DNA of 64,000 nucleotides, taken from assembly GCA_002354055.1 (NCBI GenBank), contig DEKW01000021.1, positions 1 to 64,000 of the forward strand, given 5' to 3'. This stretch comes from Bacteroidales bacterium UBA2712. GTDB taxonomy: Bacteria; Bacteroidota; Bacteroidia; Bacteroidales; Paludibacteraceae. Below are positions 14,778 to 23,235 of this stretch, in pieces. How positions within the stretch are numbered: the first letter of the stretch is position 1; the number at the start of each line of letters is the position of its first letter. The notes under the pieces are model-generated. The model was not told the DNA's origin. It did not search any database and saw only the letters and a program-made list of their open reading frames with translations. The position numbers were made by a program, and so were the translations under genes.

Positions 14778-17365
14778 TAGTAGTCGCCTCCGCTATTTCC
14801 GCTATCGTCGAAATCATCGCTTCCGCCGTTCATCTCGCTATTATCGGGTCTACGACGTTTGCCGTTCTGGTTACCGAAGTTATAGGTGATGGTGAAACTG
14901 ATGGTACGGCTGTGCCATCTGTTCTCGCTGAACTGCCAGAAACCGTCTCCCCAAGTGCTGTTTCTTCTCGCACGGCTGTCCAGGAGGTCCCGCACATTGA
15001 GCGCGAGTGCCAGCTGCTTGTTGAGGAAGGTGTGTCTCAGACCCAGGTCGATCGAGTAGCTGTGGCTCGTCGTACCTTGTGCCACTACGCGCGGCGAGCG
15101 GTAGTTGGCGGATATTTGGCCGCTGAAATTCTTCGTAAAGAGGAACTGCGCGTTGAGGCGAACCGAGCCCGCGAAGATGTTTTGTCCCGGCAGGTTGATC
15201 GGAATCTCTTTGCCTTGATGTAGGATGGTCTGGTTGACCGCAGAGACATTATTCCAGTAGAAATTGGCAGATGTAGTCAGTTGCAGCAGTTCGCCGAAAA
15301 GGCGGTTCTTAGCAACGACCTCAACACCTAACTCCTGCCGTGTGGAGATATTGAAATAGGTGTTCTTCATCACCCCTTTGCTTGGGTCCGAAGGATCGTC
15401 GTAATCCATATATTTGACGTTCTGCACAGCGCCCTCGCGGTATTTCCAGAAGACGCCCGCTGAGAGCGTGTGACGCTCCCAGGTCTTGAGGTAGTTGAGC
15501 TCCAAGTTATTGCTATACGCCGGCAACAAGTCCACGTTACCGTAACTGATATTCGTACTATCTGAGAAGTCCATGCGCGGGTTAATCTGGTGTCCGCGTG
15601 GGCGATTCACACGCCGTGTGTAGTTGAGTTGCAGCTCATGGCCGTTCCCGAAATCATAACTGATATACGCGCTTGGGAAGATCTGGAAATACGCTGTGTC
15701 GCGTTTGTTGGGAATCGATGCGTACGAGTCCTGTATGGCGCCGGTGTTGTCCTTGTAGAACGACTCCAGATGTCGCATATAATACTCTCCACGGAGCCCT
15801 ACCTGAATGGATAACTTGTCCCAGAACCGGTTGCCGTACGTGATATACAAGGCATGGTTCTGCGTCAGACTGTTGAAATCCGTGTAATACGGGTATAACT
15901 CTTTCTCGCCGCCGTCAATCTTATTGAACGCGTTGCCGTTGCTGTTTCCCCATGAACGAGTATAGTCGTAACCCGCCTCCAGGCGGCTCTGTTGCGTCGG
16001 TTTCCACTCGTAGTCCGCCTTCACTTCGATGCTCTGGTCGGTACTCAGACTATTCTGCGTCTGGTATGTAGTGTCCAACAGTTCGATCTGCGTGTAGTCG
16101 GTGAACATATTAAAACCGAAGTTATTATACGTCCCGCTGACGTAGAGCTTGTGGTTGTCAAGTTCGAAGGTGTAGTCGAGAGTTGCGTTACCGCCCGGAT
16201 GCGAACCCGAACCGGCTTGGTCTCTTGTGAAGTCTCGCATTACCGTACCGTCCGGAAGGGTCAGGAGGTACGTACGATGGTTGGTGTTACTCATCTTAAA
16301 GACCTTCGGATCGCTCACCATGCCGAATCCCGACACGCCGAGCGTGTGTCCTTCCGCCAGACGGAAGTTCAAGCCCGCGCGAGCGAAGAGTCCGCCGCCG
16401 CGATGGGTCTGAGTACCTTCCTGCGTCAAGTGGCTCTGAATCAAACTGCTGTCTAACACTTGCGCTCCCGTACCCGAGAGGTTATAACGGTCCGTCACGC
16501 TTCCTCCGTTACTGATGTGATAGCGGTAGCCGACGTTGAAATAACCGTCCACAGGCCCTGCGTTGAAGTTGATATTAAAGCCCACGTTACCTCCCGGAGG
16601 GGTTGTCCAGGGTTTGGAGAGAGCATAGTTGATTCCCGCTTGCACGGAACCGTAGTAGCCCGCTGCGCGGTCTTTCTTCATGACGAGGTTGATGATACCG
16701 GATGTGCCTTCGGGAGAGAATTTCGCCGAAGGGTTGGTAATGATCTCTATCTTCTCGATGGTGCCGGCAGGCATCTGCTGCAGTACCTGACCGCGGTTCT
16801 CGGAGTTGAGGCCCGCAGGCTTGCCGTTGATCCAGATCTCTACATCTTCGCTGTTTCGCAAACTGATGGTTCCTTCCTGATCAACATCGACGGAAGGGAT
16901 GTTCTCCAAGACGTCCGTGACAGACGCACCTGCCGAAGCGATGTTCTGATCGACGGTGAAGACCTTCTTGTCGAGTTCAAAGCGCATAGAGCTGCCTTGT
17001 CCTACGACCTCGACATCTTGCAGGACTTGGCTGTCTTCCTGGAGCGATATACGTCCCACGTTCAGCGGCTTGCCGGCTACCGTAATCTCCTTGCGGCTCT
17101 CCTTATAGCCCATGAACGAAACAACCAGCACGTATTTGCCGTCCTTGACCTCGATGGCGAAGTTTCCCTTCTCGTCGGTGACGGTTCCGGTGACGAGTTC
17201 TGCGGGCTGACCGCTGACGGCAGAGGGCTTCTCGACGCTGACGTTCGCGAAGTCCACCGGCTGCTTGGTGCCGAAATCAATCACTCTACCGGTTACCTGT
17301 GCGCCGAGGGCGACATTAGCAACCAGCAAGAGACAAAATATGTTCCACAGCTTCTTTATATCCAT
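14777..17365 (-). CDS. TonB-receptor-like outer-membrane beta-barrel protein
   Basis: An 862-residue outer-membrane protein. After the signal peptide comes a carboxypeptidase-like regulatory domain (TGRVIDFGTKQPVDFANV... GYKESRKEITV), then a plug-like region (VTDVLENIPSVDVDQEGTI, NGKPAG, IEKIEIITNPSAKFSPEGT) and a large barrel (about 230-820). The pattern fits the outer-membrane beta-barrel family that resembles TonB receptors but often lacks a TonB box. The C-terminus is a hydrophilic tail (NGKRRRPDNSEMNGGSDD...) rather than a terminal aromatic strand, which is odd. Substrate unknown. Its start codon lies 50 nt inside aroQ, and the signal peptide begins right there, so the overlap seems real. 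Confidence 0.85.
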   Translation of the reverse strand: MDIKKLWNIFCLLLVANVALGAQVTGRVIDFGTKQPVDFANVSVEKPSAVSGQPAELVTGTVTDEKGNFAIEVKDGKYVLVVSFMGYKESRKEITVAGKPLNVGRISLQEDSQVLQDVEVVGQGSSMRFELDKKVFTVDQNIASAGASVTDVLENIPSVDVDQEGTISLRNSEDVEIWINGKPAGLNSENRGQVLQQMPAGTIEKIEIITNPSAKFSPEGTSGIINLVMKKDRAAGYYGSVQAGINYALSKPWTTPPGGNVGFNINFNAGPVDGYFNVGYRYHISNGGSVTDRYNLSGTGAQVLDSSLIQSHLTQEGTQTHRGGGLFARAGLNFRLAEGHTLGVSGFGMVSDPKVFKMSNTNHRTYLLTLPDGTVMRDFTRDQAGSGSHPGGNATLDYTFELDNHKLYVSGTYNNFGFNMFTDYTQIELLDTTYQTQNSLSTDQSIEVKADYEWKPTQQSRLEAGYDYTRSWGNSNGNAFNKIDGGEKELYPYYTDFNSLTQNHALYITYGNRFWDKLSIQVGLRGEYYMRHLESFYKDNTGAIQDSYASIPNKRDTAYFQIFPSAYISYDFGNGHELQLNYTRRVNRPRGHQINPRMDFSDSTNISYGNVDLLPAYSNNLELNYLKTWERHTLSAGVFWKYREGAVQNVKYMDYDDPSDPSKGVMKNTYFNISTRQELGVEVVAKNRLFGELLQLTTSANFYWNNVSAVNQTILHQGKEIPINLPGQNIFAGSVRLNAQFLFTKNFSGQISANYRSPRVVAQGTTSHSYSIDLGLRHTFLNKQLALALNVRDLLDSRARRNSTWGDGFWQFSENRWHSRTISFTITYNFGNQNGKRRRPDNSEMNGGSDDFDDSGNSGGDY

Positions 17366-17765
17366 CTGTACCGTGCCCTATTACCGTGTGGGCGCACACG
17401 TCTGCGAGTAGGTCTATATTTCTAAAAGGTTCGCGCGCATGCGTATCGCTTATATGCACCTCAACGACCGGCACCTCGCTCTCTTCGACCGCATCGCGGA
17501 GCGCCACGGACGTGTGGCTGTAGCCTCCTGCGTTGAGGACGATGCCGGCATATTGGTCATTGGATATTTGACCTTTGTCATTTGCCTCTTGAATCCAGTC
17601 GATCAGGTCGCCTTCGTGGTTGGATTGCTTATAGACGAAATGCACGTCGAGCCAATTTCGCTGGATCTCCAACAAAATCTGTGCCATGCTTTTTGAACCA
17701 TATACCTCCGGTTTTCTAAGGCCTAAGCGGTTCAAGTTCGGTCCGTTGAGAATGAGAATCTTCAT
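17316..17765 (-). CDS. aroQ: Type II 3-dehydroquinate dehydratase
   Basis: Dehydrates 3-dehydroquinate to 3-dehydroshikimate in the shikimate pathway; cytoplasmic dodecamer. Visible family elements are NGPNLNRLGLRKPEVYG (with the catalytic Tyr on the lid), QSNHEGDLIDWI, NAGGYSHTSVALRDA and VEVHISDTHAREPFR. Residues 61-72 (EANDKGQISNDQ) form a loop longer than usual. It is encoded by a repeat of the AAATGACC family that is otherwise intergenic (8659, 45788). The start overlaps the rho stop by four bases (ATGA), so it is coupled to rho. Confidence 0.95.
   Translation of the reverse strand: MKILILNGPNLNRLGLRKPEVYGSKSMAQILLEIQRNWLDVHFVYKQSNHEGDLIDWIQEANDKGQISNDQYAGIVLNAGGYSHTSVALRDAVEESEVPVVEVHISDTHAREPFRNIDLLADVCAHTVIGHGTDGYKEAVEHILSLAGC
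17551..17585. repeat. AAATGACC-family repeat inside aroQ
   Basis: On the minus strand the units AAATGACAAAGGTCAAATATCC and AATGACCAATATG-like sequences code for residues 61-72 of AroQ. They match the intergenic repeats at 8659-8714 and 45788-45814. Confidence 0.65.
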
Positions 17766-19525
17766 CGTGCTCCGTTAACGGCTAAGAGGAACTCTTCGTT
17801 ATCCTCCGTGCGCTCCATATAACTCTTGAGCTTCTCCATGGCTTCCTGGCCGGACATGTCGGAGAGCATCTTACGGATCTGCCACATACGGCTCAGTACA
17901 TCCGGCGGCAACAACAAGTCGTCGCGGCGTGTGCTTGAAGCAGGAATATCTACGGCAGGGAAGATGCGACGGTTCGCGAGTTTGCGATCCAGCTGCAGCT
18001 CCATGTTTCCGGTGCCCTTAAACTCCTCGAAGATTAGGTCGTCCATCTTGCTTCCCGTCTCGGTGAGGGCAGTAGCGATGATGGTCAGCGAACCTCCGTT
18101 CTCGATGTTCCGTGCTGCACCGAAGAAGCGTTTGGGTTTGTGCAGCGCTTGTGCCTCGACACCACCGGAAAGCACTTTTCCTGAAGAAGGAGCGACGGTG
18201 TTGTACGCACGTGCCAGACGGGTGATTGAGTCGAGCAGGATTACTACGTCGTGTCCGCTCTCCACGAGACGTTTGGCTTTCTCATGCACGATATTCGCTA
18301 CGCGAACGTGGTTATCCGCCGGCTCATCGAAGGTCGAAGCGATGACCTCTGCGTTCACGCTGCGTTGCATGTCGGTCACCTCCTCCGGACGCTCGTCGAT
18401 GAGCAGCACAATCATATATACCTCGGGGTTGTTATTGAGGATAGCGTTTGCCAACTCCTTGAGGAGCACCGTCTTACCGGTCTTCGGCTGCGCTACGATC
18501 AGACCGCGCTGACCCTTTCCGATCGGCGAGAAGAGGTCGATCATACGTACGGAGAGCGAGTCGTGGTTGTTGCCCACGCAGAGTTTGAATTTCTCATCCG
18601 GGAAGAGTGGGGTGAGGTTCTCAAACGCCACCCGTTTCTTTGCCAACTCCGGTGCCAGACCATTGATACGGATCACTTTGTCCATCGGGAAGAACTTATC
18701 CGGCTGCGGGTTGACGCGGATGGTACACTCGACAGTGTCACCAGGCTTCAGACCATACTGACGCACCTGATCTTTGCTCACATAAACGTCATCCGGGCTC
18801 GGCAGGTAATTGTAGTCCGCCGAACGCAGGAATCCATAGCCGTCCGGTGCGCACTCTAAGGTTCCCATCGCAATCACATGTTCACCCAGATCCGGCAGCT
18901 TGCGCTCCTCTTTGACCGGTTCTGTCTGGGGCTCTTTCTTCGGCTCATTGGCTTTTGGGGCTTCCTGTTTGGAATCTTCGGCTTTTGGAGTTTCCTGTTT
19001 GGAATCTTCGGCTTTGGGGGCTTCCTGTTTTGGATCCTTGGCTTTTGGTGCCTCATCCACTACTTTCTTTGGTCGTCCGCGTTTTTTCTTCGGAACCTCT
19101 TCTTTGGGTGCTTCTACCTTTGGTTCCTCGGTTTTGGGCGCTTCAACTATGGGGGCCTCTTGCACCGCTTTTACGGTTTTGTTGGGCTTGTGGTTGTTGG
19201 CCTCAATCTGCTCCTGCATCTGTGCCATCTGTTCCTTCTCGGTACCGACGGTTGCTACATGATCGTTCTTGGCCTTCACCTCTACTTTCTGCGCAGCAGC
19301 TTTCACGCCGCGCTTGCGCTCACGCTTATTCGGAGTTCCCGTAGCGGCACGCGCTTCTTCTTTGGCCTGTACTACGGCGGCACGTTGGTCCGCCTGTGCA
19401 TCTAAAATAGCGTAACTGATCTCACGCACGGACTGGCTGCGGCGAGGGTTCAGACCCATGCTCACAGCTATCTCACGCACTTCATCGATTGACATACGCT
19501 CGAGTTTCTGTAATTCGTATTGCAT
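17762..19525 (-). CDS. rho: Transcription termination factor Rho with charged insertion
   Basis: Hexameric RNA-dependent ATPase that terminates transcription. The Rho N-terminal helical domain (1-45) is followed by an insertion of about 160 residues, rich in Lys, Glu, Pro and Ala with direct repeats (PKAEDSKQE three to four times) and an AT-hook-like KKKRGRPKKV. The RNA-binding OB domain (MGTLECAPDGYGFLRS) and ATPase core (P-loop AQPKTGKTVLLK, then LLIDERPEEVT) are normal. Disordered insertions are known in Bacteroides Rho and have been linked to condensate formation; the same role here is inference. It has its own promoter, with an 84-nt leader carrying a 7-bp hairpin. It is first in the operon with aroQ. 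Confidence 0.96.
   Translation of the reverse strand: MQYELQKLERMSIDEVREIAVSMGLNPRRSQSVREISYAILDAQADQRAAVVQAKEEARAATGTPNKRERKRGVKAAAQKVEVKAKNDHVATVGTEKEQMAQMQEQIEANNHKPNKTVKAVQEAPIVEAPKTEEPKVEAPKEEVPKKKRGRPKKVVDEAPKAKDPKQEAPKAEDSKQETPKAEDSKQEAPKANEPKKEPQTEPVKEERKLPDLGEHVIAMGTLECAPDGYGFLRSADYNYLPSPDDVYVSKDQVRQYGLKPGDTVECTIRVNPQPDKFFPMDKVIRINGLAPELAKKRVAFENLTPLFPDEKFKLCVGNNHDSLSVRMIDLFSPIGKGQRGLIVAQPKTGKTVLLKELANAILNNNPEVYMIVLLIDERPEEVTDMQRSVNAEVIASTFDEPADNHVRVANIVHEKAKRLVESGHDVVILLDSITRLARAYNTVAPSSGKVLSGGVEAQALHKPKRFFGAARNIENGGSLTIIATALTETGSKMDDLIFEEFKGTGNMELQLDRKLANRRIFPAVDIPASSTRRDDLLLPPDVLSRMWQIRKMLSDMSGQEAMEKLKSYMERTEDNEEFLLAVNGAR
18935..19050. repeat. Direct repeats in the rho insertion
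   Basis: A roughly 36-bp unit that reads TTGGAATCTTCGGCTTTTGG on the plus strand is repeated about three times. It encodes KxEAPKAEDSKQ on the minus strand. Copies differ by a few bases, so this is a coding tandem expansion. Confidence 0.75.
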
Positions 19526-19615
19526 AAATAAGATAAAATAACTTCAAAGGAAGTAAAATAAAATTTTTTTGTAGGAAAAATCTGAGAAAGTAGACCTCTT
19601 TTCTCAAATCCGGCG

Positions 19616-19647
19616 CAAAGGTAGTAAAAAAAAATGACATACGCAAG
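19616..19647 (-). promoter_or_regulatory. rho promoter
   Basis: On the minus strand, -33 CTTG (complement of 19644-19647), 20 nt, then -7 TACCTTTG (complement of 19616-19623). The leader to the rho ATG is about 84 nt and contains TGAGAAA/TTTCTCA (within 19584-19606), a candidate attenuator. Confidence 0.8.
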
Positions 19648-19683
19648 AAAAAAAGAAAAAAAATCGTTCTACTATTCCAAATA

Positions 19684-19715
19684 TTTGCGTAAATGCAATT
19701 TTTGTTGTATCTTTG
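19684..19715 (+). promoter_or_regulatory. Promoter of the M20 dipeptidase operon
   Basis: TTTG at 19684-19687, 20 nt, TATCTTTG at 19708-19715, ATG at 19733. The -33 region carries the extended motif TTTGCGTAAATGCAAT. This divergent region does not use the shared 48-bp module; its two promoters are separate. Confidence 0.85.
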
Positions 19716-19732
19716 CACAAAATTTTAGATCT

Positions 19733-21130
19733 ATGACCATTCAGGAATACATAGCGGCTCATCGAGAGCGATTTATAGAAGAGTGGGGAAGCCTCATCCG
19801 AATTCCTTCCGTTAGTTGTCAAGCCGAACACAAAGCGGATATGCAGCGTTGCGCGGAGAAGTGGAAAGAGTTGTTGCTGCAGGCCGGTTGTCAAAAGGCA
19901 GAAGTCCTTCCGTCCAGCGGCAATCCCTTTGTTTACGCGGAGTATAAAATCGATTGCTCAGGAAAGGCTGCCGAGGGGCGTGAGGGAGCAAGCGCTCCTA
20001 CCGTACTGGTTTATGCGCATTATGACGTCATGCCTGTGGAGCCTGCGGAACAATGGAAGTCGGATCCGTGGGAGCCGTGTGTGCGTGACGGACGGCTATA
20101 TGCCCGCGGAGCGGATGATGACAAGGGGCAGGCGATGATTCAGGCAAAGGCATTTGAGTATCTGGTCCAGAGCGGTCAGATGGGGTGTAACGTCAAGTTT
20201 ATTTTTGAGGGCGAAGAAGAAATCGGTTCGCCGTCGTTAGAGGCCTTTTTAGAGGAACATAAGGAGTTGCTGAAAGCAGATATCATCTTGGTTTCCGACA
20301 CTTCGATGATCGGCAAAGAGACGCCTTCTATAACGACGGGTCTGCGTGGCCTGGCGTACTGGCAGATAGAGGTGGACGGCCCGAATAGAGACCTGCATTC
20401 CGGTCATTTCGGCGGTGCTGTCAAGAACCCTATTAATGCTCTCTGCGAGATGCTGTCGAAAGTGGTGGACGAGAATGGAAAGATCACCATTCCGGGCTTC
20501 TACGACGACGTGCTGCCGATTCCCGAAGAAGAGCGTGCGATGATTGCTCAGATACCTTTTGACCAGAAGAAATACAACGCTTCTATCGGCGTGGATGAGG
20601 TCTTCGGCGAAGCCGGTTATTCGACGCTTGAGCGCAATAGTTGCCGTCCGTCGTTTGATATCTGCGGCATCTGGGGCGGTTATACGGGTGAGGGCTCCAA
20701 GACTGTGTTGCCGAGTAAGGCGTTTGCGAAAGTATCCTGCCGTCTTGTGGCTAATCAGGACCACGAGAAGATCTCCCGCGCGTTCGTGCAATATATGGAG
20801 TCGCTTGCGCCGAAGAGTGTGCGGATCAAGGTTACGCCTATGCATGGCGGTCAAGGTTATGTCTGTCCGATAGATATCCCTGCTTATAAAGCGGCGGAGA
20901 AGGGCTTTGAGAAAGCGTTCGGCGTCCGTCCGTTGGCTGCTCGCCGCGGCGGATCAATCCCTATTATTGCTGCTTTTGAGCAGATTCTCGGTTGTAAGAC
21001 CATCCTCATGGGCTTTGGCTTGGAGCAGAATGCGATTCATTCTCCAAACGAGAGTATGGATTTAGAGGTCTGGGAGAAGGGAATTATTGCCGTTTCGGAG
21101 TTCTACAAGAATTATAGCGAACATCATTAA
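19733..21130 (+). CDS. M20 family dipeptidase
   Basis: Cytoplasmic metallopeptidase (M20, carnosine dipeptidase-like) of 465 residues. Metal ligands are visible in VYAHYDVMPVEP (His, then Asp in the D-x-D-DKGQ segment ARGADDDKGQ) and FEGEEEIGSP (catalytic Glu and bridging Glu). The dimerisation domain has SGHFGGAVKNPINAL. The start at 19733 (MTIQEYIAAH) lies 17 nt after the -7 box; the longer open frame from 19634 begins upstream of the promoter and cannot be used. Residues about 85-95 (KAAEGREGASA) are an extra loop compared with relatives. It probably cleaves short peptides released by the C10 protease next door, though that link is inference. Confidence 0.92.
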   Translation: MTIQEYIAAHRERFIEEWGSLIRIPSVSCQAEHKADMQRCAEKWKELLLQAGCQKAEVLPSSGNPFVYAEYKIDCSGKAAEGREGASAPTVLVYAHYDVMPVEPAEQWKSDPWEPCVRDGRLYARGADDDKGQAMIQAKAFEYLVQSGQMGCNVKFIFEGEEEIGSPSLEAFLEEHKELLKADIILVSDTSMIGKETPSITTGLRGLAYWQIEVDGPNRDLHSGHFGGAVKNPINALCEMLSKVVDENGKITIPGFYDDVLPIPEEERAMIAQIPFDQKKYNASIGVDEVFGEAGYSTLERNSCRPSFDICGIWGGYTGEGSKTVLPSKAFAKVSCRLVANQDHEKISRAFVQYMESLAPKSVRIKVTPMHGGQGYVCPIDIPAYKAAEKGFEKAFGVRPLAARRGGSIPIIAAFEQILGCKTILMGFGLEQNAIHSPNESMDLEVWEKGIIAVSEFYKNYSEHH

Positions 21131-21153
21131 TAACCATATAATATTCATTATTC

Positions 21154-23217
21154 ATGAAGCGTTCACTTATTTTACTCTTATCCGTGCTTTCCGCACAGTT
21201 GTTTTACGCCGCTCTCCGAACCCCGGAAGAAGCCATCTCCATCGCCCAACGTACATCAGCTCTCCGTGCTCCGGCCCGTCAAGGAAGTACTCCGGTCCCG
21301 TGTGAGATTATCAGCCGCTCCGATGCGTGGTATGCAATCAACGCGGGTAATAGTTTTGTGATTGTCTCAGCGGATGACGCGATGCCGGAAGTGCTAGGTT
21401 TTAGTCCCAATGGAGGATTGACGGCAGAGAGTATGCCGCCGGCTTTGAAGGCTTGGCTGGAGGACTACAACACGAATCCTATTTACCTCAGCAAGGCAGA
21501 AGATGAATGTGCTCCCTTGGTTCCTTGTCATTGGAACCAAGGTACACCGTTCAATAATATGGTTCCCACTTATGATGGCACGAACCATTGTGTGACCGGC
21601 TGTACCGCAACGGCTATGGCGCAAATCATGTACACCCATCGCTATCCTGCACAAGGAACAGGCAGCCATAGTTACGACTGGACTTGTGAGGAAAATCCTG
21701 CATATAGCCGGACGCTTTTTGCCGACTTTGGCAACACGACCTATGACTGGGATATGATGTTAGACAGTTATCGCTATTATTCCGATTATACGCCAGAGCA
21801 GGCTCAGGCAGTAGCACAACTCATGTTCCATTGCGGTGTTGCGATTGAGATGGAGTATGGCGCCGATGGCAGTAGCGGAGCGTATGTAATGGTTATGAAA
21901 GGGTTGATAAATTACTTCGGTTACGACCATAATATCCGCATCTTGCCCAAATCGATGTACGCTATAGAAGACATAGCCGACCAGCTCCGTAATGAACTGC
22001 GCGGAGGACGTCCTGTGTTTGTCAGCGGACGCGGAGCAGGAGGCGGTCATGCATTCCTTTGCGACGGATTTAGTGCCAACGGCTATTTCCACTTTAACTG
22101 GGGTTGGGGCGGTCTTGGTGACGGAGATTATCTGCTCACGGGATTGAATCCTACGGATCAAGGAATAGGTGCAAACGACCTTGGAGATTATAACTCGGAT
22201 GTGTCTTTCTCAATCGGAATACAGCCAGCAACGGGCTCCACGGACACTATCCATCAGATGTCGGTAGCCCAGATAGAGTTGCCAGAGACTCAGGCAGGCC
22301 GTTCAGAAACGGTTACCGTCAAACTGGTAACGATCAAGAATGAGGGATTGCATGATTTTTACGGTCAGTATAGCGTCGGAATCTTATCTCCGACTTCGGA
22401 CGTGATAGAGGCAGTCGTTTCCGGCACAGTGGGACACTCGTTACCTGCCAGTTATTTCTTTACCACTCCTATGCCTTTTTACTGCACTTTCCCGAACACG
22501 ATACCCAATGGTACGTACCGAGTATGCGGTCTTTTCCGTGCTAATGCCCATTCGCCATGGCAGATCATGCAAGAGTCCGGAGGCAAGCACCAGACGACTG
22601 TCACCCTTACTTCTTCGCAAATAAGTTTCCAGATTCCGGAGTTGGAGTCTCCGATAGAAATGGCAACGGACAGTATTGTGTGCTCGCAGATGCAAGTTGC
22701 CCGTAACGGTAAATGGAATGTAACCGCTTATCGTGTGATGAATGTGGGAGAAGAAACCTTCTCCGGTCAGTTAGGCGTGTTGCTTCTTGACCCTGCAACG
22801 AGCGAAGTGGTCTCTGTGTTAGGGTTCATTTCAAATTCGGTCAGCCTGCCTGTGAACAACTATTTTATAAACCCAATCACTATTTCCAACGTATCCGTTC
22901 CCGCTAATATACCGTTTGGTTCGTATCTCCTTGCTTTTGGTCATCACCATGTGTATTGCCAATGGAAGCCGCTTGAGCGGGCCCCTGGAAGTACAGGAAA
23001 GGCATTCCTGCCGGTTGTGGTAAGCGACTCGCATGTAACCATCTCCGAGATTGCGACAGGTATAGAAGAGGCGAATATCGATTCCGATCTTCTGAACGAC
23101 CCGCAAACATCTGTTTATACCATCTCCGGACTTAAAGTGAAGGTAGCAGACGGGCTTCCATCCGGTGTGTACGTGCTTGTTCGCGATGGGTTCTCCCGTA
23201 AAATTGTTATACCTTAA
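21154..23217 (+). CDS. Secreted C10 (streptopain/interpain-type) cysteine protease with T9SS-like tail
   Basis: A 687-residue exported protease. The signal peptide (1-19) is followed by a propeptide with VIVSADDAMPEVLGFSPNGG. The C10 catalytic domain has nucleophile Cys150 in CVTGCTATAMAQIM, His299 in GGHAFLCDGF and the closing FHFNWGWGGLGDG. Residues about 370-640 are two beta-sandwich-like regions. The C-terminus (YTISGLKVKVADGLPSGVYV... RKIVIP) matches type A C-terminal secretion signals of the type IX system. The likely location is the cell surface or medium. It sits between an M20 dipeptidase and a PatB-like lyase, which suggests peptide and amino-acid catabolism. Confidence 0.92.
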   Translation: MKRSLILLLSVLSAQLFYAALRTPEEAISIAQRTSALRAPARQGSTPVPCEIISRSDAWYAINAGNSFVIVSADDAMPEVLGFSPNGGLTAESMPPALKAWLEDYNTNPIYLSKAEDECAPLVPCHWNQGTPFNNMVPTYDGTNHCVTGCTATAMAQIMYTHRYPAQGTGSHSYDWTCEENPAYSRTLFADFGNTTYDWDMMLDSYRYYSDYTPEQAQAVAQLMFHCGVAIEMEYGADGSSGAYVMVMKGLINYFGYDHNIRILPKSMYAIEDIADQLRNELRGGRPVFVSGRGAGGGHAFLCDGFSANGYFHFNWGWGGLGDGDYLLTGLNPTDQGIGANDLGDYNSDVSFSIGIQPATGSTDTIHQMSVAQIELPETQAGRSETVTVKLVTIKNEGLHDFYGQYSVGILSPTSDVIEAVVSGTVGHSLPASYFFTTPMPFYCTFPNTIPNGTYRVCGLFRANAHSPWQIMQESGGKHQTTVTLTSSQISFQIPELESPIEMATDSIVCSQMQVARNGKWNVTAYRVMNVGEETFSGQLGVLLLDPATSEVVSVLGFISNSVSLPVNNYFINPITISNVSVPANIPFGSYLLAFGHHHVYCQWKPLERAPGSTGKAFLPVVVSDSHVTISEIATGIEEANIDSDLLNDPQTSVYTISGLKVKVADGLPSGVYVLVRDGFSRKIVIP

Positions 23218-23235
23218 ATTATAAACCAATAAAAC

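Noticed and set aside
16460..17425. A 321-codon plus-strand frame across the barrel and aroQ genes
   Set aside because: It crosses the ends of two well-supported minus-strand genes and has no domain or initiation context.
19634..19732. N-terminal extension of the M20 dipeptidase from an upstream ATG
   Set aside because: That ATG lies upstream of the -33 and -7 boxes, so it cannot be in the transcript; the start at 19733 gives the family N-terminus.
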